In this document: one piece after another, positions 1-9,066 of the stretch
How positions within the stretch are numbered: position 1 is the first letter of the stretch
Layout: each line of letters begins with the position of its first letter
DNA from: Lachnospiraceae bacterium
GTDB taxonomy: Bacteria > Bacillota > Clostridia > Lachnospirales > Lachnospiraceae
Assembly: GCA_017431345.1 (NCBI GenBank)
Contig: JAFRLH010000085.1
Span: 37,911-101,910 of the forward strand
Direction of reading: 5' to 3'
Length of the DNA: 64,000 bases
Program-made: the position numbers and the translations under genes
The notes under the pieces: generated by a model
The model's database searches: none
What the model saw: the letters and a program-made list of their open reading frames with translations, nothing else
Told to the model about the DNA's origin: nothing

Positions 1-1
1 C

Positions 2-1864
2 AGAATCCTGGAAGCGGATATTTATGACGGAGAAGTGTTTGACGCGACCGTTGATGAAAACAAGGTGCCGTGGCAGAAGGCTTCCCTTTTCGAGCCGGGA
101 TTTGTTCCGAATCTTATTGTTCAGTACGGTGCGCCGGTACGTGCTCATGAAGAGCTGCATCCGGTTTCCGTTTCAAAAGCGCCTTCCGGTGAGATCATCT
201 ATGATATGGGACAGAACTTCGCCGGGGTTGTAAAAGCCAGGATCAGCGGCACAGAAGGGCAGACAGTCATCTTCAGGCATGCCGAGATCCTGATGAATGG
301 TGAGCTTTACACGGAGCCTTTGCGCTCCGCTAAAGCAAGGGCAGTATACACCTGTACCGGGGGGAGGCAGGTGTATACGCCCCGATTGACTTACATGGGT
401 TTTCGTTATATCGGCGTCAGCGGGATCGAACCGGAAAATATTGAAATAACTGCGCTGGCATTATACTCGGATACTCCCGAAACAGGTGATTTCACTTGTT
501 CGAATGAAATGCTGAACCGTCTCCAGGCCGCTGTCAAACGGGGCGCGAAATCCAATTTCACGGATATTCCGACAGACTGCCCGCAGCGGGATGAACGGCT
601 CGGATGGACGGGAGATATTGCGCTGTTTTCGCCGACGGCCTGCTATAACTTTGATATGAGCCGTTTCCTTGACAAATGGCTTCGTGATGTGAAAGCCGAG
701 CAGGGAAGGGGCGGCGGCATACCCACCATCGTTCCGCAGGTAAAGATCTTCAATCAGTATGAAATGACACTGATCATGGCGATCGACCACTGGGGAGACT
801 GCTGTATATGGGTACCTTGGGCGGAGTATCTTGCGCGGGGAGACAGGACGCTGCTTGCGAAAATGTATCCGACGATGAAACGGTATATCCGTGCCTGCTG
901 CAAATGGGCAGGCACCACACCGGAAAAAGGCGTCGGAAAAGTATGGAAGCTGGGCCATCATTACGGGGACTGGTGCGCGCTTGATACCGGCTTTCACGGA
1001 TGGATGCGGAGAGGCAAATGGACAGCGACAGCTGCGCTAGGCTATAGCGCCGCCCTGATGGCGGATATTGCAGAGATCCTGAATAAGGATGAAGATGCTG
1101 TCATGTACAGGAAACTCAGCCGGAATATGGCGAGAGCATACAGGGATAAACTGCTGGATACAGACTGTAAAGTGAAGGGCTTCCGGGAGAAAAACAAAGA
1201 GACCGGAACAGTGTTCACGGAATTTCCGACTGCTTATGTCCTTCCGTTGTATTACGGGCTTCTGGAAGGAGAGGACAAAGAGAAAGCGGCGGCAAATCTT
1301 GTTCGTCTGGTACGCGAAAACGGGCATCATGTAACGACCGGATTCCCGGGAACACCTTTCATCCTTTTCGCCCTCATGGACAATGGGTATGAAGAAGACG
1401 CTTATAAGATGCTTCTTACAGATACCTGCCCTTCCTGGCTTTATGAGATCAAAGCAGGAGGGACGACCACCTGGGAGCGTTGGGATGCACTGCGGGAAGA
1501 CGGCACCTGCAATACCGGAGACGGTGCAGGCATGGTTTCCTTTAATCACTATGCTGCCGGTTCTGTCGGAAGTTTTCTGTACAGAAGAGTGCTGGGTATA
1601 GAACCGCTCGAGGGCGGGTATAAACGATTCAGGATCGCGCCAAAGCCTGGCGGAGGGCTGACCTGTGCTTCCGGTCATACGGACTGCGCATACGGCCGGA
1701 TCAGCGTTTCCTGGGAGAGATCCTCAGAGGAAGTTTTTATGCTGAAGGCAGAAATTCCGATGAGCACACAGGCTGAAATCGAGCTCCCTGACGGTACGAT
1801 GAGAAAAGCCGGCAGCGGAAAACATGAATACAGCTGCCAGCTTTCAGGGAAGCAGAGGAATTGA
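2..1864 (+). CDS. alpha-L-rhamnosidase (GH78), 5' end outside window
   Basis: C-terminal ~620 residues of a glycoside hydrolase family 78 alpha-L-rhamnosidase, which releases terminal L-rhamnose from plant glycans or glycosides. The reading frame is open to the window edge, so the true start lies upstream. The family motif DCPQRDERLGWTGD is at nt 575-616; in GH78 the general acid Glu lies in this RDE segment. A TTTWERWD motif near nt 1465-1485 holds the second catalytic Glu of the family. An N-terminal beta-sandwich precedes the (alpha/alpha)6 barrel and a C-terminal beta domain follows. No secretion signal can be judged. The downstream hydrolase gene starts 4 nt after the stop, so the two are probably cotranscribed. 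It fits the rhamnose-utilisation genes downstream. Confidence 0.9.
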   Translation, partial: RILEADIYDGEVFDATVDENKVPWQKASLFEPGFVPNLIVQYGAPVRAHEELHPVSVSKAPSGEIIYDMGQNFAGVVKARISGTEGQTVIFRHAEILMNGELYTEPLRSAKARAVYTCTGGRQVYTPRLTYMGFRYIGVSGIEPENIEITALALYSDTPETGDFTCSNEMLNRLQAAVKRGAKSNFTDIPTDCPQRDERLGWTGDIALFSPTACYNFDMSRFLDKWLRDVKAEQGRGGGIPTIVPQVKIFNQYEMTLIMAIDHWGDCCIWVPWAEYLARGDRTLLAKMYPTMKRYIRACCKWAGTTPEKGVGKVWKLGHHYGDWCALDTGFHGWMRRGKWTATAALGYSAALMADIAEILNKDEDAVMYRKLSRNMARAYRDKLLDTDCKVKGFREKNKETGTVFTEFPTAYVLPLYYGLLEGEDKEKAAANLVRLVRENGHHVTTGFPGTPFILFALMDNGYEEDAYKMLLTDTCPSWLYEIKAGGTTTWERWDALREDGTCNTGDGAGMVSFNHYAAGSVGSFLYRRVLGIEPLEGGYKRFRIAPKPGGGLTCASGHTDCAYGRISVSWERSSEEVFMLKAEIPMSTQAEIELPDGTMRKAGSGKHEYSCQLSGKQRN

Positions 1865-1868
1865 TGTT

Positions 1869-2924
1869 ATGAAGAAAAACAAAATTGGACGAATAATCGG
1901 TATACTGCTTGCTGTGATCATTATTGCTGTTCTGGCAGTCTGCGCCATCTGGCACAGAGCAGCTTTCGCTGTGTTTAAAAATCTGACTGTACAAAAGTAC
2001 GATATGGATGAATCCACAGACTGGGACGGTGGGAAGTCTTACCTTAAAGTTCCTTATGCCGAAGAATCCGGGAACCAGTATCTGGATCTGTATGTTCCGG
2101 ATACAGAAGACGGCAGTCTGCCGCAGCTGTACGTGATCATTCATGGCGGCGGATTCATTGCAAATGATTCGCAGTCCAGACAGGCACAGCTGATGTACAG
2201 GTATTTCCGGGATCATGGTTATGCCTGTGCAACAATCAATTACAGACTGGCGCAGGAAGAACCTTTCCCGGGAGCACTTTGCGACTGTAAAACGGCAATC
2301 CGGTTTCTTCGTGCACATGCCGGTGAGTATGGCTATGATGCGGAGAAGATCCCGGTTTTCGGTGAATCAGCCGGCGGTTATCTCGCGATCATGTGTTCCG
2401 TGACGAATGAAGAGGAGTTCAATGACATTCCCTTTATCGACCAGGATATGCTCGGCAATTTCTCTTCGAAAGTTGATCTGCTCGTAGATTACTACGGCGT
2501 CTGCGACCAGCTGTCAACAGCGGAACAGTGGAAAGAACTCGGGATTCCGGATGTGGTGTTCGATATCGCGAACGGATGGATCGAAGGAGAAAATCTGCAG
2601 GGATTTGAGGACATCCATTCGTTCTGGTTCAGAAAGAATGTTACGGAGATGACAAAAGAAGAGTATGACCGGACAAATCCGGTATACTATGTCGAAAAGA
2701 ATGATCTGGAAGGTCTTTCCACCTGGATCATTCATGGAGATTGTGATATCACAGTGCCTTATCTGCAGTCTTCGGTATTGGCAGAAAAGCTCTCTGAAAA
2801 GAACGGTGCTGAAAGCGTCCGTTATCATCTGATCCCGGGCATGGGGCATGCGAGCGATCCGCTGTATTCCGATGCGCTGCTGGGAGAACTGGATGCATTT
2901 ATGCAGGAAAAGCTGAAACAATAA
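1869..2924 (+). CDS. membrane-anchored alpha/beta hydrolase (esterase-like)
   Basis: 351-residue alpha/beta hydrolase of the carboxylesterase/BD-FAE type. The start at 1869 is chosen over an in-frame ATG at 1824 because AGAGGA lies just upstream and the latter overlaps the GH78 gene. Residues 7-28 form a hydrophobic N-terminal anchor, so the catalytic domain is likely extracytoplasmic. Motifs seen: oxyanion HGGGF at 92-96, nucleophile GESAGG at 165-170 (Ser167), and a C-terminal His in GMGHASDP near 326. Set directly after a rhamnosidase, it plausibly removes acetyl or feruloyl esters from pectin-type substrates. This is inferred from context; the substrate cannot be read from sequence. Confidence 0.82.
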   Translation: MKKNKIGRIIGILLAVIIIAVLAVCAIWHRAAFAVFKNLTVQKYDMDESTDWDGGKSYLKVPYAEESGNQYLDLYVPDTEDGSLPQLYVIIHGGGFIANDSQSRQAQLMYRYFRDHGYACATINYRLAQEEPFPGALCDCKTAIRFLRAHAGEYGYDAEKIPVFGESAGGYLAIMCSVTNEEEFNDIPFIDQDMLGNFSSKVDLLVDYYGVCDQLSTAEQWKELGIPDVVFDIANGWIEGENLQGFEDIHSFWFRKNVTEMTKEEYDRTNPVYYVEKNDLEGLSTWIIHGDCDITVPYLQSSVLAEKLSEKNGAESVRYHLIPGMGHASDPLYSDALLGELDAFMQEKLKQ

Positions 2925-2953
2925 CGAATAGATTCGTTTGATCAAATAAAAAT

Positions 2954-2990
2954 AGTGTCACCCTGAAGGCGTTCCTCAGGATGACACTTT
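2954..2990 (+). terminator. intrinsic terminator after the esterase
   Basis: Hairpin with arms agtgtca-cctga (2954-2966) and tcagg-tgacact (2976-2988) with one internal mismatch, followed by a short T run. It lies between convergent genes and can serve both. Confidence 0.75.
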
Positions 2991-3047
2991 ATGATTTCTG
3001 TGTGGAAAAGCTAACAGGACAATTCTGTTATAAATTCAGAAGACCGG

Positions 3048-4067
3048 TTACTCCTCTACGATTGTATAAGCCGAAATGTCGAGCAGCGATTCGTCTATCG
3101 TACCGTCAATACTGTGAATCGTATAAAGCTGTACAGGAAGTTCAGTGCCTGACGCTGTGGTAAAGGGGGATGTTTCAACAAAGGCAAGCTGACCATCTTC
3201 GCCGAAACTGAAGGCGATCCCGGGAGAATATTTAGTCTCTGCAAAAACTTCTGCATCGTAGGAAATACCGTTATATTCCCGCTTTTCTTCCGTGTATCTG
3301 GCGTCCTTGGAATAGTTCATAAGCTGTTGATAAAGGGAATCCATTTGGAGTCCGTTATCTTTTATCAGATCAGACTCAGTAACATATCTGGCTTCCATCT
3401 TATCCGGCTTCAGATTATATGCTTTTCCGTCCTGTGCAAATGTAGCGCCGGTTCCTTCCAGGCTGCCTGCTTTTGATGAACGGCCGGAATAGTAGGTGCC
3501 GCCTTTCGCATGTACATCATAAAGGGTGTCGGAATTCAGAGAATCCAGATGTACTTCATAGGAAAGATGTGCTCCGGCTTCTGTATCGATCGCCTTGAAC
3601 GCTGCGTTGGTTTTGGAATCAGGTCCTGCCTGAATTTCTTCCAGGCTCTTCAGATCGTATCCGGAAGTGTCGACGCCTTCTTTCGCATAATGGAAAAGTG
3701 AGGTGCCGTCGCCGCTGAGATCGAGCGCCAGCGTGCCGTCCTTGTATTCCGCTGCAGCCTCGTCTCCTTCAACGGTAATCGTCACTTTGCCGTCCTCGAA
3801 TTTCCACGCGGTGATCGAAGATTCTTCACCGTTGAAGACAAAGGTACCGGTGCCGTCCTCATTCAGCGTTATGGAACTTGAACCTCCCATATTTTCCAGG
3901 GCAGTCATCATCCCAAGTCTTTCTGCGGCGAATGCGGTATATTCGCCGGCCGGATCTTCATCCGCCGCCTGTGTTCCGGCTGCTATGGCAGCTGACGGTG
4001 CTGCACAAATTCCCGCAGTCATGCAAAAGGCCAGGAACAAAACAAACAGATTTTTCACGAATTTCAT
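3048..4067 (-). CDS. secreted protein of unknown function with lipocalin-like repeats
   Basis: 339 residues with a clear Sec signal peptide (residues 1-29: basic start, hydrophobic core, AxA-like cleavage site at AIAAG). No lipobox. The mature part contains short beta-rich units with 'DGTGTF' and 'DGTLALD' repeats, the pattern of lipocalin-like or immunoglobulin-like stress proteins in Firmicutes that report misfolding or bind hydrophobic ligands. I do not recognise a named family. It is transcribed opposite to its neighbours from its own promoter, so it is not part of the rhamnose operon. Function unknown; extracellular location is well supported. Confidence 0.75.
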   Translation of the reverse strand: MKFVKNLFVLFLAFCMTAGICAAPSAAIAAGTQAADEDPAGEYTAFAAERLGMMTALENMGGSSSITLNEDGTGTFVFNGEESSITAWKFEDGKVTITVEGDEAAAEYKDGTLALDLSGDGTSLFHYAKEGVDTSGYDLKSLEEIQAGPDSKTNAAFKAIDTEAGAHLSYEVHLDSLNSDTLYDVHAKGGTYYSGRSSKAGSLEGTGATFAQDGKAYNLKPDKMEARYVTESDLIKDNGLQMDSLYQQLMNYSKDARYTEEKREYNGISYDAEVFAETKYSPGIAFSFGEDGQLAFVETSPFTTASGTELPVQLYTIHSIDGTIDESLLDISAYTIVEE

Positions 4068-4109
4068 AGCAGCATGTCCTCCTTCTATGCTGTTTTCGGT
4101 TATATCTTA

Positions 4110-4138
4110 AGTACATCATGAAAGACAGTTTTTGTCAA
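4110..4138 (-). promoter_or_regulatory. candidate promoter of the secreted protein gene
   Basis: On the reverse strand TTGACA (4133-4138) is followed after 17 nt by TGTACT (4110-4115). The -35 is perfect and the -10 weak. Confidence 0.4.
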
Positions 4139-4236
4139 TAAATTTACAGGATATTTTATGCTTCAGAGGCAAATTTGCTTGAAATAAGAAGAAAACAATC
4201 CTGTTGTTTATCTGCCGGGATGATTTCCTCTGCATT

Positions 4237-4887
4237 ATGTTAAAATTAAAAATGAAATTCAAAAAAGAAACTGGATATATACAGATGATCATCCTGATCG
4301 CTGCAGCCTGGTCGGGAATGGATTTCTCGCCGGGTTTTTCAGAGATGTTCGTGTTTGCGTTTGTTATTCTTACTGCTGCGGCAACTGTTCTGCGAAGCGT
4401 TGTAAATACGCAGAGAAACAAATCATTAAAGACTGCGGCGGAAATGATTGCTGCAGTACTTATGTGTATCGGATGTATGGCAGTGATTGCTTCCGGTTAT
4501 ATTTATGCTGTGGGAGACGATCTGCTGAATCTGACGGTCAGAAGGACACTGATCCTGACCGGTTTCACTGTCGCCCTGCTCCTGGCTCTGCTGCTGGTGC
4601 GGTCAAAATCGCAGTCAGCAGCAACAGCAGAGTGCATCTTTTCTCTTCCGGACGTGTTGTGCATTCTGCTCATTGTCATTCTGTCGTCCGCAGCAGGATG
4701 GTTCCTGCTTCTCTGCGGGATTACCAGCACAGCGCTTATACCTTGCGGTGTTTCCATGTTCAGTCTCACCGTCTCTGAACTTCTGCGGCTGTACGGGAAA
4801 CGCCTTGCTTCTGTTTGCCTGTTCATTATCAGCATTTTCATGGCAGATGTTTTTCTGCTGAGTCCCATGCTGTTCCATGGTCATTAA
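4237..4887 (+). CDS. polytopic membrane protein of unknown function
   Basis: About 216 residues, dominated by roughly six hydrophobic segments with few charged residues between them. The start is uncertain: ATG at 4237 and 4252 and a TTG at 4204 are all in frame and none has a strong ribosome-binding site. No family motif was recognised. It ends 17 nt before the GH43-like gene and shares its orientation, so it may be cotranscribed with the glycosidase cluster; a small accessory membrane protein is the most that can be said. Confidence 0.6.
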   Translation: MLKLKMKFKKETGYIQMIILIAAAWSGMDFSPGFSEMFVFAFVILTAAATVLRSVVNTQRNKSLKTAAEMIAAVLMCIGCMAVIASGYIYAVGDDLLNLTVRRTLILTGFTVALLLALLLVRSKSQSAATAECIFSLPDVLCILLIVILSSAAGWFLLLCGITSTALIPCGVSMFSLTVSELLRLYGKRLASVCLFIISIFMADVFLLSPMLFHGH

Positions 4888-4904
4888 AAAGGGGGAACAG
4901 CAGG

Positions 4905-6119
4905 ATGAACAGATTTGTGTTAATTCTGAGTATTGCAGGTTCGTTGATCGGATCCATTATCGGGCATCTTTATGATCTGCCAAGGCACACCTGCCCGACG
5001 CTTTATGAAAATGAACAGATGATCCTGAACCCGGGAGATGCAAAGCTGCTGCCCGGCGCGGTATGGAGAGATACAGACGGGAATATGATCCAGGCTCACG
5101 GCGGACAGGTACAGAGGATGCCTGTACCGGATGGTCATGGCGGGAAGAAAATGGTCTATGTGTGGATCGGCGAGAATAAGACCTGGGGGCATACCGGAAA
5201 TCCGGTTTCCGTGTACACTTCAGAGGACCTGATTTCCTGGGAATGTCACGGTGATGTCCTGAAGCCTGTACCGGATGATGCCGCGATCGACAATGATCCG
5301 TACTTCAATGATCTTTACGGAGATTATTCGGACGAAAAACGGAAAGAGACCGTGAATGCCCTTTCTCCCTGGAGCATCATTGAACGGCCTAAAATGCTGT
5401 ATAATGAAATGTATGATAATTATGTCCTCTGGTTCCACAGCGATGGATCAACAGAGAAGAACGACTATCTGTATGATACAGGCATGGCAGGGGTTGCTGT
5501 AAGTGATTCACCCTATGGACCGTTTCGGTTTACCGGCAGGTACAGACTCAGCGAATGTCCGGAAGATCAGATCGACTGTTTCCCTGCGTCCAAAGGAGAA
5601 GCAAGGGATATGAATCTCTTTAAAGACGACGACGGGACCGCTTATATTACATACACCAGTGAGAACAACAAAACGATCTATCTCTCAAAACTGAATGAAG
5701 ACTATACGTATCTGTCCTCCGATCCCGCTGAAGCTGTTTATGGAGAGGATTATATCCGCATTTTTCCCGGCGCCATGCGGGAAGCGCCGGCTTTGACAAA
5801 AGGGGACGATGGCAGGTATTATTTAATGACATCCAGTACGACGGGATGGATGTCCAATCAGGCACGGGTATGGTCGGCGGATGAAATATTCGGAAACTGG
5901 AAAAATGACGGGAATCCGTGTGCTGACGCCGGTGCATTCGTAACCTATGATACACAGAGCACTTGTCTGTTCCGAACGGAAAGCGGAGATCTCGTTTATA
6001 TGGGAGACCGTTGGAATCCGGGAAATCTTGCGGATTCCAGGTATATCTGGCTGCCGGCCGAAATCAAAGACAGTAAATTGAAGATCTTCTGGACAGGATC
6101 CTGGAATCCCGGTCAGTAA
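4905..6119 (+). CDS. GH43-like glycosidase (GH43_24/34-type), membrane-anchored
   Basis: 404 residues starting at 4905 behind AAGGGGGAA. Residues 1-20 are a hydrophobic anchor or signal. The five-bladed beta-propeller pattern of GH43 is visible: LPGAVWRDTDGNMIQAHGG near the N terminus (Asp base in RDTDG), ERPKMLYN, RDMNLFKDDDGTAYITY, REAPAL (candidate general acid Glu) and YMGDRW...DSRYIWLP near the end. These features resemble the exo-beta-1,3-galactanase-like GH43 subfamilies that attack arabinogalactan or pectin side chains. Between two rhamnosidases this fits degradation of rhamnogalacturonan or type II arabinogalactan. The family call is fairly sure; subfamily and substrate are inferred. 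Confidence 0.78.
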   Translation: MNRFVLILSIAGSLIGSIIGHLYDLPRHTCPTLYENEQMILNPGDAKLLPGAVWRDTDGNMIQAHGGQVQRMPVPDGHGGKKMVYVWIGENKTWGHTGNPVSVYTSEDLISWECHGDVLKPVPDDAAIDNDPYFNDLYGDYSDEKRKETVNALSPWSIIERPKMLYNEMYDNYVLWFHSDGSTEKNDYLYDTGMAGVAVSDSPYGPFRFTGRYRLSECPEDQIDCFPASKGEARDMNLFKDDDGTAYITYTSENNKTIYLSKLNEDYTYLSSDPAEAVYGEDYIRIFPGAMREAPALTKGDDGRYYLMTSSTTGWMSNQARVWSADEIFGNWKNDGNPCADAGAFVTYDTQSTCLFRTESGDLVYMGDRWNPGNLADSRYIWLPAEIKDSKLKIFWTGSWNPGQ

Positions 6120-6141
6120 GAATAACTGCGGAGTAAAAACT

Positions 6142-8304
6142 ATGAAAAACGATCGATCACCGCGCTGGATCTGGTATCCGGACGACCTGGAATTATATCA
6201 CGCTTTAAAGCAGAACTTTTCCCGTGTGGAACGCGGAATGGGATGGCCGGCTTACTGGAAGAGCAGCAGCTATCATCAGCGGATCGCACTCTGGCGTGAA
6301 TACGTGTTGGAAGAACCGACCAGCTTTACGGTCTATGCCAGAGGAACCGGTTTTGTAAGAGTAATTGAAGAAGAACTGCTTCCCGCATCTGAAAAGGATC
6401 CGTGGAATATCCGCGAGATCGCCAGGACAATGGAAAGAAAAGAGACGAAGCATGCGTTCGGAGAGGTTGTTTCCTGCCGTCCCGGTAAAGTGACAGTTGT
6501 CATTCATGTCGGACGGATCGAAGCATTGCCGGCAGCTTTTGTCGCAGGTGATGTGATCTGCTCAGATGACGGATGGCTCGCCGATGATTACGGGGAGGCC
6601 GCTGTTCCGGCGGGCAGCAGTCCTTTCTTTACGGATCCGGAGCAGGATCCGGCCATCTGGAATTACAGTGAAAAGCAGATCGATCCCATCAGGATCGAGG
6701 AGGTTCCCGGAGGAACTTTATATGAGTGGGAAACGGAGCTGACGGCGGAACTTCTGATCAATGCCTCTGAAGAACGTCTGTCGGAGATGATCGTTTATCC
6801 GGGAGAGTCCCGGGATGAAGCGCTTGATCCGGAACATTGCTATCTTCATTACAGACCGGAAAATGGCAGGACGCCCTGCTGTGCTGTCCGTTTTGCATTT
6901 ATTCCAGGATCACCCTTAGATGTTGCTGCCGTCTATAAGTATGTCGATCATCCCGGAAACGCTCATTTTTCCTGCGATGATCCGCTGCTGAACAGAATAT
7001 GGGATGTTGCAGCGCACACATTCCGGCTGTGTTCCGGGATCTTCTTTACAGACGGCATCAAAAGAGATAAATGGATCTGGAGCGGAGATGCCTACCAGAG
7101 CTTTTTTGTGAACCGTTACCTTCTGGCAGATGCTGATATCGAACGCCGTACGCTGCTTGCTCTGCGCGGCGATGATCCGGTAACTACGCATATCAACACG
7201 ATCATGGATTATTCACTGCTTTGGATCCTGGCTGTTGCTGAACATGTAAAGAGCGCCGGTGATATGGCGTTCCTGCGCAGATCATGGCCGAAGATGCGTT
7301 CCCTGATCGAATTCTGTGAAGGCAGGCTTGACGAGAACGGATTCCTTGTCGGGATGGAACGTGACTGGGTCTATATCGACTGGGCGGAGATCGATAAGGA
7401 AGGTCCTGCTGCCGGAGAGCAGATGCTGCTGGCTGCAGCCTGGCGGACAATGGCGGATCTGACAGAAAAACTGACGGGAGACAGAACGGAAATACCGCCG
7501 GATGCCGCAAAGAGCATTTATCCGGTCCGGAAAGGAACGACGGAAGAAGCGTACAGAAAAGCAGCGAAAAAATGGAATGAGAGAGCAGTACAGCTAGCAG
7601 AAAAGATCGATCGATATTACTGGTCAGAGGAAACAGGTGCCTATATCGATTCCTTTGTTTCCGGAAAAAAGCATGTCAGCAGACAGACAAATATCCTTGC
7701 ACTGCGGACCGGTATTGCTGATGAAAGAAAGAAGAAGCTGATCGCAGAAAATGTCCTGAAGAATGATCTTGTTCCGGCAATTAAAACACCTTACTTCCAG
7801 TTCTATGCGCTGGATGCACTTGCAGAACTGGGGGATCTGGAAGCAGTCCTGCAGACGATAAAGGATTACTGGGGCGGAATGCTTGGCCGGGGGGCCGTTA
7901 CTTTCTGGGAGGAGTTCGATCCTGCTGTAAACGGAACCGCGCAGTATGACATGTACGGCGACAGATTCGGGAAAAGCCTCTGCCATGCATGGGCGGCCAG
8001 TCCGGTCTATCTGATCGCCAGATATTTCATCGGCCTGTCGCTTTCGGAGGATCCGGAAACAGACTTTATTCTGGAACCGCAGCTTAAATTTTTCCGCAAA
8101 CTGGACTGCACGCTGCCGGTCGGCATGGATGGCGCATCCGTTTCACTCAGGTACGATGGAAAGACGCTTGAAGTAAGCACGGAAAAGTGTGCGGGGAGAA
8201 TAATTATTGAAAAACATACGATCATGATCGAAAACAGTGCGAAAATCGTCTGGAAATCTGCGCTTGAAGGTTGTAAAATGACTATACAGAAAGTGATTCA
8301 CTAA
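6142..8304 (+). CDS. GH78-type alpha-L-rhamnosidase-like protein, cytoplasmic
   Basis: 720 residues, no signal peptide, start behind GGAG. The (alpha/alpha)6 barrel is shown by FFTDGIKRDKWIWSGD (about residues 300-315), the segment RTLLALRGDDP with HINTIMDYSLLW, and TFWEEFD near 588-593. The first motif corresponds to the canonical RDE-GW-GD of GH78 but carries Lys at the position usually held by the general acid Glu, whereas the second catalytic Glu region is kept. It probably acts inside the cell on imported rhamnosyl oligosaccharides, complementing the other GH78. An amylo-alpha-1,6-glucosidase-like annotation would reflect the same fold. Activity should be treated as uncertain because of the substitution. 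Confidence 0.8.
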   Translation: MKNDRSPRWIWYPDDLELYHALKQNFSRVERGMGWPAYWKSSSYHQRIALWREYVLEEPTSFTVYARGTGFVRVIEEELLPASEKDPWNIREIARTMERKETKHAFGEVVSCRPGKVTVVIHVGRIEALPAAFVAGDVICSDDGWLADDYGEAAVPAGSSPFFTDPEQDPAIWNYSEKQIDPIRIEEVPGGTLYEWETELTAELLINASEERLSEMIVYPGESRDEALDPEHCYLHYRPENGRTPCCAVRFAFIPGSPLDVAAVYKYVDHPGNAHFSCDDPLLNRIWDVAAHTFRLCSGIFFTDGIKRDKWIWSGDAYQSFFVNRYLLADADIERRTLLALRGDDPVTTHINTIMDYSLLWILAVAEHVKSAGDMAFLRRSWPKMRSLIEFCEGRLDENGFLVGMERDWVYIDWAEIDKEGPAAGEQMLLAAAWRTMADLTEKLTGDRTEIPPDAAKSIYPVRKGTTEEAYRKAAKKWNERAVQLAEKIDRYYWSEETGAYIDSFVSGKKHVSRQTNILALRTGIADERKKKLIAENVLKNDLVPAIKTPYFQFYALDALAELGDLEAVLQTIKDYWGGMLGRGAVTFWEEFDPAVNGTAQYDMYGDRFGKSLCHAWAASPVYLIARYFIGLSLSEDPETDFILEPQLKFFRKLDCTLPVGMDGASVSLRYDGKTLEVSTEKCAGRIIIEKHTIMIENSAKIVWKSALEGCKMTIQKVIH

Positions 8305-8333
8305 AACAATACTATTTTCGAAGGTGTCGAAAC

Positions 8334-9044
8334 GTGATACGGATAGCAATCGTTGAAGATGATATCAGATGCGCAGGAGAGATCGCAGAATACCTTGACC
8401 GGTATTCTGCCGAAAATGACGTGGAGTTCCGGATCAGTGTTTTTCATGACGGAGATGAGATCGTAGCGGGATATCAGGGAGATTTTGATATCCTGCTGAT
8501 GGATATCGAGCTTCCGCTGCTGAACGGAATGGAAGCTTCCAAAGAGATCCGCGGGATCGACAGGGATGTGGAGATCATCTTTATTACAAATTCTCCGCAG
8601 TACGCTATACAGGGTTACCGCGTCGGAGCTTTGGATTATATTCTGAAGCCTGTCAATTACTATGCCTTTTCCCAGACTATTACCAGGGCGATTGAACGAA
8701 ATGAACTGAAGCAGGAACGTTCGATCCTGGTCAATGTCAAAGGCGGCCGGCAGAAAATCATTGTGCGGAAGATCCGGTTCGTGGAAGTCCGGGATCATGA
8801 TCTGACATTTCACACAGAGGACGGCGACATTTCTGCCAGGGGTACGATCCGCGATGCGATGGAAGAACTGGAAGGGCATGGTTTCTTCCATTGCAACAAA
8901 GGATACCTGATCAATCTGGCTTTTGTAGACAGTATTTCCGGTCATGATATTAAGATGGGAAAGGATATCATTCCTGTAGGACGGACTAGAAAGAAAGCAT
9001 TTATGGAAGCCCTGAACAAATATATGAGCAGTCACAGCAGCTGA
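8334..9044 (+). CDS. LytTR-family response regulator
   Basis: 236 residues, GTG start behind AAGGTG. Receiver domain 1-120 with acidic pocket ED at 8-9, phospho-acceptor Asp57 (LLMD) and conserved Lys in YILKP; LytTR DNA-binding domain about 135-236 with NKGYLINL. This is the AgrA/VirR type of regulator, which binds paired direct repeats. The cognate sensor kinase follows 22 nt downstream. No AgrB or AgrD-like gene lies nearby, so the pair probably senses something other than an autoinducing peptide made here. Location among glycosidases suggests control of polysaccharide use, by inference. Confidence 0.88.
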   Translation: MIRIAIVEDDIRCAGEIAEYLDRYSAENDVEFRISVFHDGDEIVAGYQGDFDILLMDIELPLLNGMEASKEIRGIDRDVEIIFITNSPQYAIQGYRVGALDYILKPVNYYAFSQTITRAIERNELKQERSILVNVKGGRQKIIVRKIRFVEVRDHDLTFHTEDGDISARGTIRDAMEELEGHGFFHCNKGYLINLAFVDSISGHDIKMGKDIIPVGRTRKKAFMEALNKYMSSHSS

Positions 9045-9066
9045 AGTCGGACGGGAGGTCTTCAAT

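Noticed and set aside
4815-4904. Upstream extension of the GH43-like gene
   Set aside because: It overlaps the membrane-protein gene and lacks a ribosome-binding site, while ATG 4905 has one followed by a hydrophobic signal segment.
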